Position numbers and translations under genes: made by a program. Below the pieces are notes generated by a model. It made no database searches and was not told where the DNA came from. It saw only the letters and a list, made by a program, of their open reading frames with translations. From an uncultured Alphaproteobacteria bacterium (GTDB lineage: Bacteria; Pseudomonadota; Alphaproteobacteria; HIMB59; GCA-002718135), in assembly GCA_902587565.1 (NCBI GenBank), contig CACILT010000008.1, forward strand, positions 1 to 41,279: a stretch of 41,279 bases of DNA. Direction: 5' to 3'. Below are positions 8,756 through 16,195 of this stretch, one piece after another. The first letter of the stretch is position 1; each line of letters begins with the position of its first letter.

Positions 8756-9543
8756 TTATGATTAAAGAAAAATAATTGTTTTCCATTTACTCGATAATTA
8801 TTAATCAATCTTTTTGCTTCTTCTGATGTAATCCAATCAATATATTTTTTAGCCTCTTCAATATTTAAATTATTATTTGTCTTATTGCTTACTAAAATTA
8901 TTCCATATTGATTAAATAATGGCGGTAAATTTTCACAGACAATTTGTAGATTTTCTTTTTTATTAAAAGCTATCCAAGTGCTACGATCACTAAGAGTGTA
9001 CGCTTTTTTTTGATTGGCTATTAACAATGTAGATCCCATTCCCTGACCTACACTGAGATACCAATTTTCTTTAAATGGTATTTTTATATTTGATAATTCC
9101 CAAAGTTCTTTTTCTTTTTTATGCGTGCCACTCTCATCACCTCTAGATACAAATAACAATTTTGATTTTTTAATTTCAATCATTTTATTTTCAATTGAAG
9201 AGCATGTTTTTTTATCTTTTTTCGGTCCTATCAAGACAAAATCATTATACATCAAATCATGTCTAAGAATTCCATACCCTTTATTCATAAATTCTAGTTC
9301 TGATTTTTTATGATGAACTAATAAAATTTCAACATTACCATCCATTGCAACTTTAATTGCCTGTCCTGTTCCAAGAGATAAGGCTCTAACTTTTGTCTCA
9401 TATTTATTTTCAAATTTTTTGTTAATATATTCTAATAAACCCGTATCGTGAGTAGAAGTTGTGCTAGCTATGGTTATATATTTATTAGCAAATGCATTCT
9501 TAATCAAAAATATTAAAATGAATATTAGAAAAACTCTAATCAT
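8752..9543 (-). CDS. TupA-like extracytoplasmic oxyanion (tungstate) binding protein
   Basis: A periplasmic solute-binding protein of the PBP-like tungstate group (TupA/WtpA type). It has an N-terminal signal peptide (hydrophobic residues 3-19, ending NAFA). The mature start ITIASTTSTHDTGLL is the family hallmark, providing the Ser/Thr side chains that bind the oxyanion, followed by ALSLGTGQAIKVAMDGNVE, LLVHHKKSE and SRGDESGTHKKE. 263 residues. No TupB permease or TupC ATPase gene is adjacent, so it is an orphan here; the partner may be elsewhere, or the protein may act as a sensor or with another transporter. The specificity (tungstate, molybdate or other) is inferred from family only. Confidence 0.87.
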   Translation of the reverse strand: MIRVFLIFILIFLIKNAFANKYITIASTTSTHDTGLLEYINKKFENKYETKVRALSLGTGQAIKVAMDGNVEILLVHHKKSELEFMNKGYGILRHDLMYNDFVLIGPKKDKKTCSSIENKMIEIKKSKLLFVSRGDESGTHKKEKELWELSNIKIPFKENWYLSVGQGMGSTLLIANQKKAYTLSDRSTWIAFNKKENLQIVCENLPPLFNQYGIILVSNKTNNNLNIEEAKKYIDWITSEEAKRLINNYRVNGKQLFFFNHN

Positions 9544-9603
9544 AAAACTTGATACATCTTATAGTACTTACTAAATATATTTATATATTTTGAAAGGATA
9601 GTT

Positions 9604-9789
9604 ATGAAAATTGTTAAAGTTTTAGAAAAAACTGAATTAGTTATAGTCGATTTAGAGGTAAATCTGGGTAAAGAAAAAAGAAATGGCTTAACATTATGCG
9701 TTAAATATAATGGTGATTATTACCCATTAAATACTGCACATGATGGAAGACCAATTTTAATGAATAAAGAGAATGTTATTAAAAATTAA
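9604..9789 (+). CDS. small conserved-looking protein, function unknown
   Basis: A 61-residue ORF beginning MKIVKVLEKTE, preceded by a good Shine-Dalgarno (GAAAGGA, 9592-9598) at 5 to 6 bases from the ATG. That is stronger than most sites in this window and is the main support for it being real. The composition is soluble and mixed, with alternating beta-like hydrophobic residues (ELVIVDLEVN) and a GDYYPLNTAHDG segment; no signal peptide or membrane segment. I do not recognise the family. It is divergent from the TupA-like gene and overlaps the 3' end of the convergent DUF3147 gene by 11 bases. Confidence 0.55.
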   Translation: MKIVKVLEKTELVIVDLEVNLGKEKRNGLTLCVKYNGDYYPLNTAHDGRPILMNKENVIKN

Positions 9790-10126
9790 AATTAAATTTT
9801 TTAATTATAAACATGAAAATTGTATAAGCTATTGCAGTACTGATTATTGAAACAATTAGTGAAAAAACAAAATTTTGTTTAAATTTCAGAAGAATAGGTA
9901 AAACAATAAAAAAAACAAAAGAAGGAATACTCATAACAAGTGTGCTATAAGATAACTCTATTATTTTTTGATTATCTCTTGTGTCCCAATATAACCATAT
10001 AAAAGCTAATAAAGATGTTAGTGGCAAGGAAACAATTATTGCAGCAGTCCAAGTATATTTTTTTGCTATTTCAGATACCGCAACAATTATAATAGCACTT
10101 ATTATAGTTTTAAGAAAAAAATACAT
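9779..10126 (-). CDS. DUF3147-type small inner-membrane protein
   Basis: A 115-residue protein with four predicted membrane helices: residues 3-20, about 28-46, 62-82 and 88-110. The order AVSEIAKKYTWTAAIIVSLPLTSLLAFIW, split between the first two helices, resembles DUF3147 proteins, where the LPLTS motif follows a short loop. The function of the family is not known. Its ATG shares one base with the stop of the upstream DMT permease gene (TAATG), so the two are probably cotranscribed. Confidence 0.7.
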   Translation of the reverse strand: MYFFLKTIISAIIIVAVSEIAKKYTWTAAIIVSLPLTSLLAFIWLYWDTRDNQKIIELSYSTLVMSIPSFVFFIVLPILLKFKQNFVFSLIVSIISTAIAYTIFMFIIKKFNFNF

Positions 10127-10986
10127 TAATTACTCACATTTGTTCTTGTAGCTATATAGACACCAAATGTACAAATTAATAGCCCAATAATATCAATTAT
10201 AAATAATTTTTCATCTAAAACAAACCAAGCCATTACAGCAGTAGTTGGAGGAACAAGGAAAAAAAGACTGCTAGTTTTAGAAGCTGTTCCATTTTTTATT
10301 AGATACATAAGTATTGCGTACGCTCCAAAAGATACCATAATGATTTGCCACGATATTGATAAAATAAAACGTGTATCAAAATTAATAAATGATATTTCAA
10401 AAAATAATGAAATTATAAATAAAAATATTCCAGCACTTAATGCTTGATAAAAATTATTAACTGAAAGACTTATTTCATGAGTAAATTTTTTTTGCCAAAT
10501 AGTAGCTGAAGTTGCCCCTAAAAGTGCAACAATAGAAGCAATAACACCTATTGTTGGGATTTCTGTTCCAATATCATAACCTATAACTAATATAGTACCT
10601 AAAAAACCAAAAAATATTCCTATCCATTGCGTAACAGTAACTTTTTCTTTTAAAATAGGTCCACTTAGAATATTTGTTAAAATAGGTTGGAGGCATACAA
10701 TTAACGCAGATAATGTTGCAGTAAGTCCCATAGAATAAGAAAAAAATACTCCACCTAAATAAAATCCATGAAAAAGAATTCCAGTAATCATAGCTTGAAA
10801 GATTAAATTTCGATTTATTCTTATTCTTTCTCTAATAATAATAGATAAAATTAAGAAAAATGCACTTACAATACAAAACCTAAAACATAATGCAGCAAAA
10901 GGGCTTGCTGATTGCACAATAAATTGACCACTTATAAAAGCACTACTCCAAAAAAAGATAAATAGATATGAAAGATATAGGTTCAT
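10126..10986 (-). CDS. EamA-family DMT superfamily permease
   Basis: A 286-residue inner-membrane permease with the two EamA repeats typical of the drug/metabolite transporter superfamily (about ten helices). The first repeat ends in SALIVCLQPILTNILSGPILKEKVT, and its GIFFGFLGTILVIGYD segment is a repeat-1 signature. The second repeat contains FFLVPPTTAVMAWFVLDEKL, the equivalent helix-9 motif. The N-terminal LFIFFWSSAFISGQF is also characteristic. The substrate is not predictable; members export amino acids, purines or other metabolites. Cotranscribed with the DUF3147 gene and divergent from the zinc-ribbon gene. Confidence 0.9.
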   Translation of the reverse strand: MNLYLSYLFIFFWSSAFISGQFIVQSASPFAALCFRFCIVSAFFLILSIIIRERIRINRNLIFQAMITGILFHGFYLGGVFFSYSMGLTATLSALIVCLQPILTNILSGPILKEKVTVTQWIGIFFGFLGTILVIGYDIGTEIPTIGVIASIVALLGATSATIWQKKFTHEISLSVNNFYQALSAGIFLFIISLFFEISFINFDTRFILSISWQIIMVSFGAYAILMYLIKNGTASKTSSLFFLVPPTTAVMAWFVLDEKLFIIDIIGLLICTFGVYIATRTNVSN

Positions 10987-11046
10987 TATAAATAATAATT
11001 CTATTCTTTATTTATAAATGTTATGAAAATTTATTCATAGAATAAA

Positions 11047-11454
11047 ATGCTTAGCAATAAAATCAATTTTTTTTGTCCAAATTGTAGTTCAGATAAATAT
11101 ATTGGGAAAACCACTATAGGAAAAAACTATAAAGATGAGCCATATAAAAATGTAACATCTGAAATACAATGCGCTAAGTGTTTTATGGATATTCCATCAA
11201 TTATTTCAGAAAATATTTCCCCTGATAAGCAAAATGAAATGTCCAAACTTTGGAATGAAATATATAAACCATCACATAAAGAAAATGCTGCACAATGTTC
11301 AAGATGTTTTAGGTTTTATTGGGAAATAGAAAAATATTTATCTGAAAATAATATTTCTACAAAAGACATTTTCTATCAAACTTATAATCCTAAGAAATCA
11401 ATTGGAGATTTAATTTGTAAGATTTGTGATCCGTCATCATTTAAATCAAATTAA
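11047..11454 (+). CDS. four-CxxC zinc-ribbon protein, function unknown
   Basis: A 135-residue protein with four CxxC pairs: CPNC near residue 10, CAKC near 42, CSRC near 83 and CKIC near 124. They are spaced as two consecutive zinc ribbons of about 35 and 45 residues. The first half ends in MSKLWNEIYK, which recalls the W-N after the ribbon in Lar-type restriction-alleviation proteins, but the rest does not match, so I make no functional call. No membrane segment. The stop TAA shares a base with the ATG of the following DMT permease gene, so the two are translationally coupled. Confidence 0.75.
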   Translation: MLSNKINFFCPNCSSDKYIGKTTIGKNYKDEPYKNVTSEIQCAKCFMDIPSIISENISPDKQNEMSKLWNEIYKPSHKENAAQCSRCFRFYWEIEKYLSENNISTKDIFYQTYNPKKSIGDLICKICDPSSFKSN

Positions 11455-12308
11455 TGTTAGCATATATTCTTAATATATCGGGTTGGCTGCTATTACCTTT
11501 CATGGATGGTATTGCAAAGTATCTATCTTCAGAAATACATTTCATACAAGTAATTTGGGGAAGATATTTTTTTATGCTTTTAGTTAGTTTCCCATTGGTA
11601 TTTATATTTTTTAAAAAAGAAATTAGTTTTCCAAAAACAATTTCAATACAACTATTTAGAAGTTTTTTTTTATTTTTATCTACCGTTTTTTTCTTTTATG
11701 CAATTTCAATTATATCATTAGCTGAAGCTTTAACCCTTGCCTTTATATCTCCAATAATAGTTACAATATTATCTATTTTTTATTTAAAAGAAAAAGTTGG
11801 AATTCATCGATGGATTGCAGTTTTGATCGGTTTTTTTGGAGTTATGATAATTATACGACCAGGTTTTGTAGAAATTAATTTTGCATCTTTTTCAGCTATT
11901 GCTGCAGGAATTTCATATGCTTTTTATATAATTTATACTCGAAAATTATCTTTTACAGATAGTGCTGTTGTAACTTTGCTTTTTACAGGTATCGTTGGTT
12001 GTATTTTTATATCTCTTATTGTTCCTTTTTACTGGATAAATGTAGATTTAAGACAATTATTATTACTGATCTCATTAGCTTCAATTGGAACTTTAGGGCA
12101 TTTTTTAATAATTCTTTCTTTAAGACTTGGTGAAGCTTCAAAACTAGCTCCGTTAGGTTATTTTGAGATCTCTACAAATATACTTGTTGGTTATGCTTTC
12201 TTTGGTGATTTACCTGATATTTGGATTTATTTAGGACTAACTTTGATTGTTTTTAGCGGGATTTATATTTTCGTTAGAGAAAGTAAATCAGTTAATAACA
12301 CTAATTAG
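11454..12308 (+). CDS. EamA-family DMT superfamily permease
   Basis: A 284-residue permease with ten predicted helices and two EamA repeats. Repeat 1 includes SLAEALTLAFISPIIVTILS and FYLKEKVGIHRWIAVLIGFFGVMIIIRPG, a very typical RhaT/EamA helix-4/5 junction (LKE.vg..rw.av..GF.Gv.iiirPG). Repeat 2 includes LGEASKLAPLGYFEISTNILVGYAFFGDLP. This resembles the subgroup related to S-adenosylmethionine carriers in alphaproteobacteria and rickettsias, but the substrate is not established. Coupled to the upstream CxxC protein by a TAATG overlap, and overlapping the convergent third DMT gene by 8 bases. Confidence 0.9.
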   Translation: MLAYILNISGWLLLPFMDGIAKYLSSEIHFIQVIWGRYFFMLLVSFPLVFIFFKKEISFPKTISIQLFRSFFLFLSTVFFFYAISIISLAEALTLAFISPIIVTILSIFYLKEKVGIHRWIAVLIGFFGVMIIIRPGFVEINFASFSAIAAGISYAFYIIYTRKLSFTDSAVVTLLFTGIVGCIFISLIVPFYWINVDLRQLLLLISLASIGTLGHFLIILSLRLGEASKLAPLGYFEISTNILVGYAFFGDLPDIWIYLGLTLIVFSGIYIFVRESKSVNNTN

Positions 12309-13155
12309 TTTTTTTAGTTGTTTGATATGTAAATATTGTCACTGATCCAAGTAAAAGGGTTCCGCCTATGATTGTGTTGATGGGTGGAATTTCATTTATA
12401 ACAAACCAAACCCAAGCGGTACCTAAAACACTTTCTAATAAAAAAATTAATGCAACTTCATGAGCAGGAGTAAATTTAGGAGAAATTGCTAAAATAATAA
12501 ATGGTATTGGTAATATTATAAAACACATCAATAAAAGTAGATATATCTGATCGATGTTTAATTGAAAATTAATTCCAAAAGGAAGTACATATAGAGCTGA
12601 TAATAAACAACCAATTAAACAAGCAGGAACAAAATCTTTATTTTTGAATAATCGAACAAGTACCATACTAAATCCCATACCAACAGCTACAATTAAAGCC
12701 ATTAGATCTCCATATAATCCTGAAGTTGTAAAACTACCTATACCAATGATGATCATAGCAAACATTGCTATTAAAATTACAATCCACGTAAAAAAACTTG
12801 GGATTTCTTTAAGTATGAAAACTGAAAATAAAGCAGCAAAAATGGGTGCTGATGCGATGAGAACCAATGTATTTGCTACGGCAGTATTTTGAATTGAGTA
12901 TACAAAACAAATATGAGTTATAGCATAAAGAATAGCATAGATGATACCTGGTAAACCAATTAGATAAAATGATTTAAGAAAAGATTTTTGGTAAGTATAA
13001 ATCAGAAATATTAATATGGAAACAGCTGGTAAAGCGCTTCTATAAAATATTAAACTAAAATCATCTAAATTTACTAGTCTAATTAATAAACTATCAGGAC
13101 TAAGAATTAAAACTCCAATAAATGATAGTATTAGGCCTTTATTTCTTGTTTTCAT
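12301..13155 (-). CDS. EamA-family DMT superfamily permease
   Basis: A third DMT permease, 284 residues, ten helices. Signatures: an N-terminal GLILSFIGVLILSPDSLLIRL, NTAVANTLVLIASAPIFAALF and LKEIPSFFTWIVILIAMFAMIIIG in repeat 1, then PAHEVALIFLLESVLGTAWVW and FVINEIPPINTIIGGTLLLGS in repeat 2. The paralogues in this window differ clearly from each other, so this is not a recent local duplication. Its 3' end overlaps the convergent permease by 8 bases. The transported compound is unknown. Confidence 0.9.
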   Translation of the reverse strand: MKTRNKGLILSFIGVLILSPDSLLIRLVNLDDFSLIFYRSALPAVSILIFLIYTYQKSFLKSFYLIGLPGIIYAILYAITHICFVYSIQNTAVANTLVLIASAPIFAALFSVFILKEIPSFFTWIVILIAMFAMIIIGIGSFTTSGLYGDLMALIVAVGMGFSMVLVRLFKNKDFVPACLIGCLLSALYVLPFGINFQLNIDQIYLLLLMCFIILPIPFIILAISPKFTPAHEVALIFLLESVLGTAWVWFVINEIPPINTIIGGTLLLGSVTIFTYQTTKKTN

Positions 13156-13223
13156 AAATACTTGAAAATAAATAGATTGTTAATATATCTATCAGTATCG
13201 TTCTTTAAATCACACTTTTTTTT

Positions 13224-13631
13224 ATGAAAAAATTACTTTTTTTATATTTTATTTTTTTATCACTAAATACTCATGCCTTAGATTCAGATAAATTAATAAA
13301 CATTGATGATTTAAATATACTTTTTGATCTTCAAAAGAATGATTGGAACGAAAATGTTCTTTTCCTTATAAAAAAGAAATCATTTTCTAAGGTAGATAAT
13401 GACACAGATACATTTTATTTAAAATCAATATTTAATGATGGCGAAATAATTACAATGCCAATATTTTCTAACAATATTGTTAAAAAAATTAAATTTAAAT
13501 ATATTTTTTTCAAGCATAATAAAAAAAATTTAAAAACTATTAATAATCATTTTAATTCTTTTGAAAATTTTTGTTTTGAATATTTCTATAAAAATCTGTC
13601 TATAGAAGTAGTTATTTACAAATGTGACTAA
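13224..13631 (+). CDS. small secreted protein of unknown function
   Basis: A 135-residue protein with a clear signal peptide (MKKLLFLYFIFLSLNTHA, cleavage after THA). The mature part is about 117 residues, rich in Lys, Asn and Phe, with predicted beta strands and two Cys near the C-terminus (ENFCFEYF and a final YKCD) that could form a disulfide. I do not recognise the family. It abuts the convergent deacetylase gene directly (13631/13632). Confidence 0.65.
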   Translation: MKKLLFLYFIFLSLNTHALDSDKLINIDDLNILFDLQKNDWNENVLFLIKKKSFSKVDNDTDTFYLKSIFNDGEIITMPIFSNNIVKKIKFKYIFFKHNKKNLKTINNHFNSFENFCFEYFYKNLSIEVVIYKCD

Positions 13632-14537
13632 TTAAAAAACCATCGATGTAGCTTTAAAAATTAAACTATGTCTTTTAGCTAGCTCTAATTTATCATTTGA
13701 ATACCCACCACCTATAACTGTTGCAATAGGAATTGATTTATTTTTGAAAAATTCTAGAACTGTAATATCTCTTTTTAATATACCTTCCGTTGATATTTTT
13801 AAATTTCCTAATTTATCATTCTTATGAATATCAACTCCCGTATCAAAAATTACTAAATCAGGATAAAAATTTTTTAAACAATTATTAAGAGTATGATGTA
13901 ATATATCTAAATATTCATCATCTTCTAAATTATCATCTAATTCTACATCCATGTCACTTATTGATTTTCTAAAAGGAAAATTATTTTTACAGTGAATAGA
14001 GCAAGTAAAAATTTTATCATTATCAGTAAGAATTGAAGCTGTACCATCTCCTTGATGGACATCAGTGTCAAAAATTAATATTTTTTTTACTATTCTTTCT
14101 CTTATCAAGTGTAATGATGCATAAGCCATATCGTTAAAAACACAATATCCAGAGCCAAAATCTCTATGACTATGGTGTGTGCCGCCAGCTAAATGATTTG
14201 CTATTCCATGGCTGATTGCTTCTTTGCATGTTAATAGAGTGCCATTAACTGCTAAAAATGAACGATTAGAAAGTGTTTCTGACCATTTAAAACCTAATCT
14301 TCTTATTTCTTTATCTGATAAACTGCCATTTTTAATTTTTAATACGTAATCCAAATCATGGCATATAGAAACTTCATCAACACTTGCTTTTTGAGGTTTT
14401 AGAATGTTTGCACGATGATAAAAATCTAAAATTTTCAATTCATTATACAAATCTGAAAACTTACTGGCAGTAAATTTATGATTTTCAGGCAAAGGAATAT
14501 CATAATCTTCATGTGTTACCCAACTGATTTTTTTCAT
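13632..14537 (-). CDS. histone-deacetylase-fold zinc amidohydrolase
   Basis: An arginase/deacetylase-fold enzyme of the bacterial HDAC-like group (acetoin-utilisation/acetylpolyamine amidohydrolase relatives); likely removes acyl groups from lysine, polyamines or related small molecules. Active-site elements: the His dyad in GGTHHSHRDFG (His121, His122), the GYCVFNDMAYAS block, zinc ligands in FDTDVHQGDGT (Asp159, His161), and the third zinc Asp in DTGVDIHKND (Asp236). The closing VIGGGYS motif is also present. The 301-residue length fits the short, class-IV-like bacterial members. A good SD (AAGAGG) precedes the ATG. Upstream lies a 232-base intergenic region with an inverted repeat. Confidence 0.92.
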   Translation of the reverse strand: MKKISWVTHEDYDIPLPENHKFTASKFSDLYNELKILDFYHRANILKPQKASVDEVSICHDLDYVLKIKNGSLSDKEIRRLGFKWSETLSNRSFLAVNGTLLTCKEAISHGIANHLAGGTHHSHRDFGSGYCVFNDMAYASLHLIRERIVKKILIFDTDVHQGDGTASILTDNDKIFTCSIHCKNNFPFRKSISDMDVELDDNLEDDEYLDILHHTLNNCLKNFYPDLVIFDTGVDIHKNDKLGNLKISTEGILKRDITVLEFFKNKSIPIATVIGGGYSNDKLELAKRHSLIFKATSMVF

Positions 14538-14592
14538 AAATTTGCCTCTTTTTAACTCAATTTACGCCTAAATTTATATGTACACAGATTAT

Positions 14593-14659
14593 GTGGCACT
14601 AATCTACCAATATATATTTAGTGAGTAAATGTATTCTATCCATAAAGAATTAGTGTCAC
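14593..14659. repeat. 67-base inverted-repeat element A
   Basis: The arms GTGGCACTAAT (14593-14603) and ATTAGTGTCAC (14649-14659) pair over 11 positions with a single G-U, enclosing 45 bases. The interior contains TATTCTAT (14632-14639). A similar element lies at 16036-16111, sharing GTGGCAC, TATTCTAT and a right arm AGTG(T/C)CAC. It could be a structured RNA, an operator for the divergent deacetylase gene, or a small intergenic repeat; the sequence alone does not decide. Confidence 0.5.
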
Positions 14660-14666
14660 AACAATT

Positions 14667-14738
14667 ATGGAATTTTTTTTAATATTTGATTTATTAATTA
14701 TTTGTTTAATTGGATTTTTTATTGTCAATTACTATTGA
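14667..14738 (+). CDS. candidate 23-residue hydrophobic micro-ORF
   Basis: The frame ATGGAATTT... reads MEFFLIFDLLIICLIGFFIV followed by NYY and a stop. It is an uninterrupted hydrophobic stretch able to span the membrane once. It begins 8 bases after inverted-repeat element A and ends 31 bases before the PhyH gene. There is no convincing Shine-Dalgarno, and AT-rich DNA readily yields Phe/Ile/Leu runs, so coding is uncertain. Confidence 0.25.
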   Translation: MEFFLIFDLLIICLIGFFIVNYY

Positions 14739-14769
14739 ATATAAAATTAATTTTTATAAAATTTAATTA

Positions 14770-15546
14770 ATGAAAGAATTATATTTTGAAAATGGGTATT
14801 ATTCACCATTAAAAATTTACAGCGAAAACAAAGCTAAATATTTTAGGAATAAGTTAGAAATCACAGAAAGAAAAATTGGTAAAATTCATTATATTGTTAA
14901 AACGTATACAATTATGAAGTGGGTATTTGAAATAGCAACAAATAGTATCTTACTTGATTTTGTTGAAGAAATAATTGGTAAAAATATATTATTATATAAT
15001 GCAACTTTTATAATCAAAGAACCAAATACCAAAACCCATGTTAGTTGGCATCAAGACTTAACATATTGGGGGTTTGATAATAATGAAAAACAAATTAGTG
15101 CATGGCTAGCTTTATCTAAAGCTGATAATATAAGTGGTTGTATGCAAATGATACCAGGCTCACATAAAAATGGTTTCTTTAAACATAAATCAACAAATGA
15201 TAAAAATAATGTTTTGTTAAGAGGTCAAACTGTTTCTGGTATTGATTTAAGTAATTCAAAATCTTGTCCTTTAGCGCCGGGCGAAGCATCTTTTCATCAT
15301 GGACTTACACTTCATGCATCCAAACCCAACACCAGTAACGATCGAAGAATTGGATTAAATTTCCAATATATAACTCCTGATATGAAACAATTAAAAAATA
15401 AAAATGACAGTGCAATATGTGTTAGAGGTGAAGATAAATTTAAAAATTTTAAAATTGATAAAATAGCAAAAACTGATTTTGATTATACCGCTTATGAAAA
15501 TCTTCTTGATTTGAATAATCAATATATTCAAACACAAAATAAGTAA
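14770..15546 (+). CDS. phytanoyl-CoA dioxygenase (PhyH) family Fe(II)/2OG oxygenase
   Basis: A 258-residue PhyH-family oxygenase. The start fits the family's opening FENGYYSP, followed by a helix of charged residues. The iron ligands are His and Asp in VSWHQDLTYWGF (about residue 95) and His in GLTLHASKPN (about residue 178), with Arg in SNDRRIGLNFQY for 2OG binding. The block GCMQMIPGSHKNG is the family's substrate-side loop. In marine bacteria such proteins act on varied small molecules, so hydroxylation of a specific substrate is not claimed. It is flanked by two inverted-repeat elements and faces the convergent yjbQ gene across 48 bases. Confidence 0.9.
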   Translation: MKELYFENGYYSPLKIYSENKAKYFRNKLEITERKIGKIHYIVKTYTIMKWVFEIATNSILLDFVEEIIGKNILLYNATFIIKEPNTKTHVSWHQDLTYWGFDNNEKQISAWLALSKADNISGCMQMIPGSHKNGFFKHKSTNDKNNVLLRGQTVSGIDLSNSKSCPLAPGEASFHHGLTLHASKPNTSNDRRIGLNFQYITPDMKQLKNKNDSAICVRGEDKFKNFKIDKIAKTDFDYTAYENLLDLNNQYIQTQNK

Positions 15547-15594
15547 CAAATACTTAATTAATAGATTTTAATCGAATTATTATAAAAATAAAAT

Positions 15595-16014
15595 TTACTC
15601 ACCTAAGTAACTTAAAATTATTTTTCTTTTATATTTACTATATCTATGTTCAATTAAATATATACCTTGCCAAGTCCCTAAAAGCATTTGTTTATTATCT
15701 ACAGGAATAGTTAATGAAGTTTGTGTAAGCATAGATTTGATATGTGCTGGCATATCATCATTTCCTTCATAACTGTGTTTATATAATGAAGCATCTTCAG
15801 GAACAATTTTTTGAAAAAAAGAATTTATATCTTCCAAAACATCAGGGCTAGCATTTTCCATAATTGTTAATGAAGCTGAGGTGTGTTGTATAAATAAATT
15901 TAGCTGACCTTTAATAATATTATTTTTTATAATCCAATCATAAACATTATGTGTAATTTCATACATTCCTTGTCCATTATTAGAAATTAATAATTCTTCT
16001 TGTAAATTTAACAT
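15595..16014 (-). CDS. yjbQ: YjbQ/UPF0047 family protein
   Basis: A 139-residue protein of the YjbQ family (secondary thiamine-phosphate synthase activity has been reported for members; the true role is uncertain). The signature is LFIQHTSASLTIMENASPDV (about residues 42-61), then EGNDDMPAHIKSML, LTIPVDNKQMLLGTWQGIYL and the terminal EHR. These include the conserved His residues that line the metal/active site. Full length. Convergent with the PhyH gene, and divergent from the inverted-repeat element B region. Confidence 0.93.
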   Translation of the reverse strand: MLNLQEELLISNNGQGMYEITHNVYDWIIKNNIIKGQLNLFIQHTSASLTIMENASPDVLEDINSFFQKIVPEDASLYKHSYEGNDDMPAHIKSMLTQTSLTIPVDNKQMLLGTWQGIYLIEHRYSKYKRKIILSYLGE

Positions 16015-16035
16015 TTTATAATCTTAAAATGAAGT

Positions 16036-16111
16036 TGTGGCACCTACAAGGAGAATTATAATGAAAATTAATGTAATGAAAAAAAGAACTATTCTATAGA
16101 TAAGTGCCACA
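16036..16111. repeat. 76-base inverted-repeat element B
   Basis: The arms TGTGGCAC (16036-16043) and GTGCCACA (16104-16111) are perfect 8-base complements. Inside lies an SD-like AAGGAG (16048-16053 region) and the micro-ORF at 16061. It shares GTGGCAC, CTAC, TATTCTAT (16090-16097) and the AGTGCCAC arm with element A 1.4 kb away. The right arm is followed by ATCTTTTT, so on the plus strand it could act as a terminator or be the end of a small RNA. Confidence 0.5.
16061..16099 (+). CDS. candidate 12-residue micro-ORF inside inverted-repeat element B
   Basis: ATG at 16061 reads MKINVMKKRTIL and stops at TAG (16097-16099). An AAGGAG sits about 7 bases upstream, a better ribosome site than many full genes here have. 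The ORF is enclosed by the GTGGCAC/GTGCCAC arms. It may be a leader peptide or merely chance; no homologue is recognised. Confidence 0.25.
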   Translation: MKINVMKKRTIL

Positions 16112-16195
16112 TCTTTTTAAATACTGTTAAATTATGTTTTAATAGAGATACAAATAAGGAAAAACTATGATACATTATTTATAAAAAAATTTAGG

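Noticed and set aside
16036-16053. TGGCAC in the inverted repeats as the -24 element of a sigma-54 promoter
   Set aside because: No GC or TTGC element stands at the required -12 spacing in either copy.
16167-16184. Five-codon ORF (MIHYL) with an AAGGA site before the TTC38-like gene
   Set aside because: Too short to separate from chance; noted only because its SD is better than that of the main gene.
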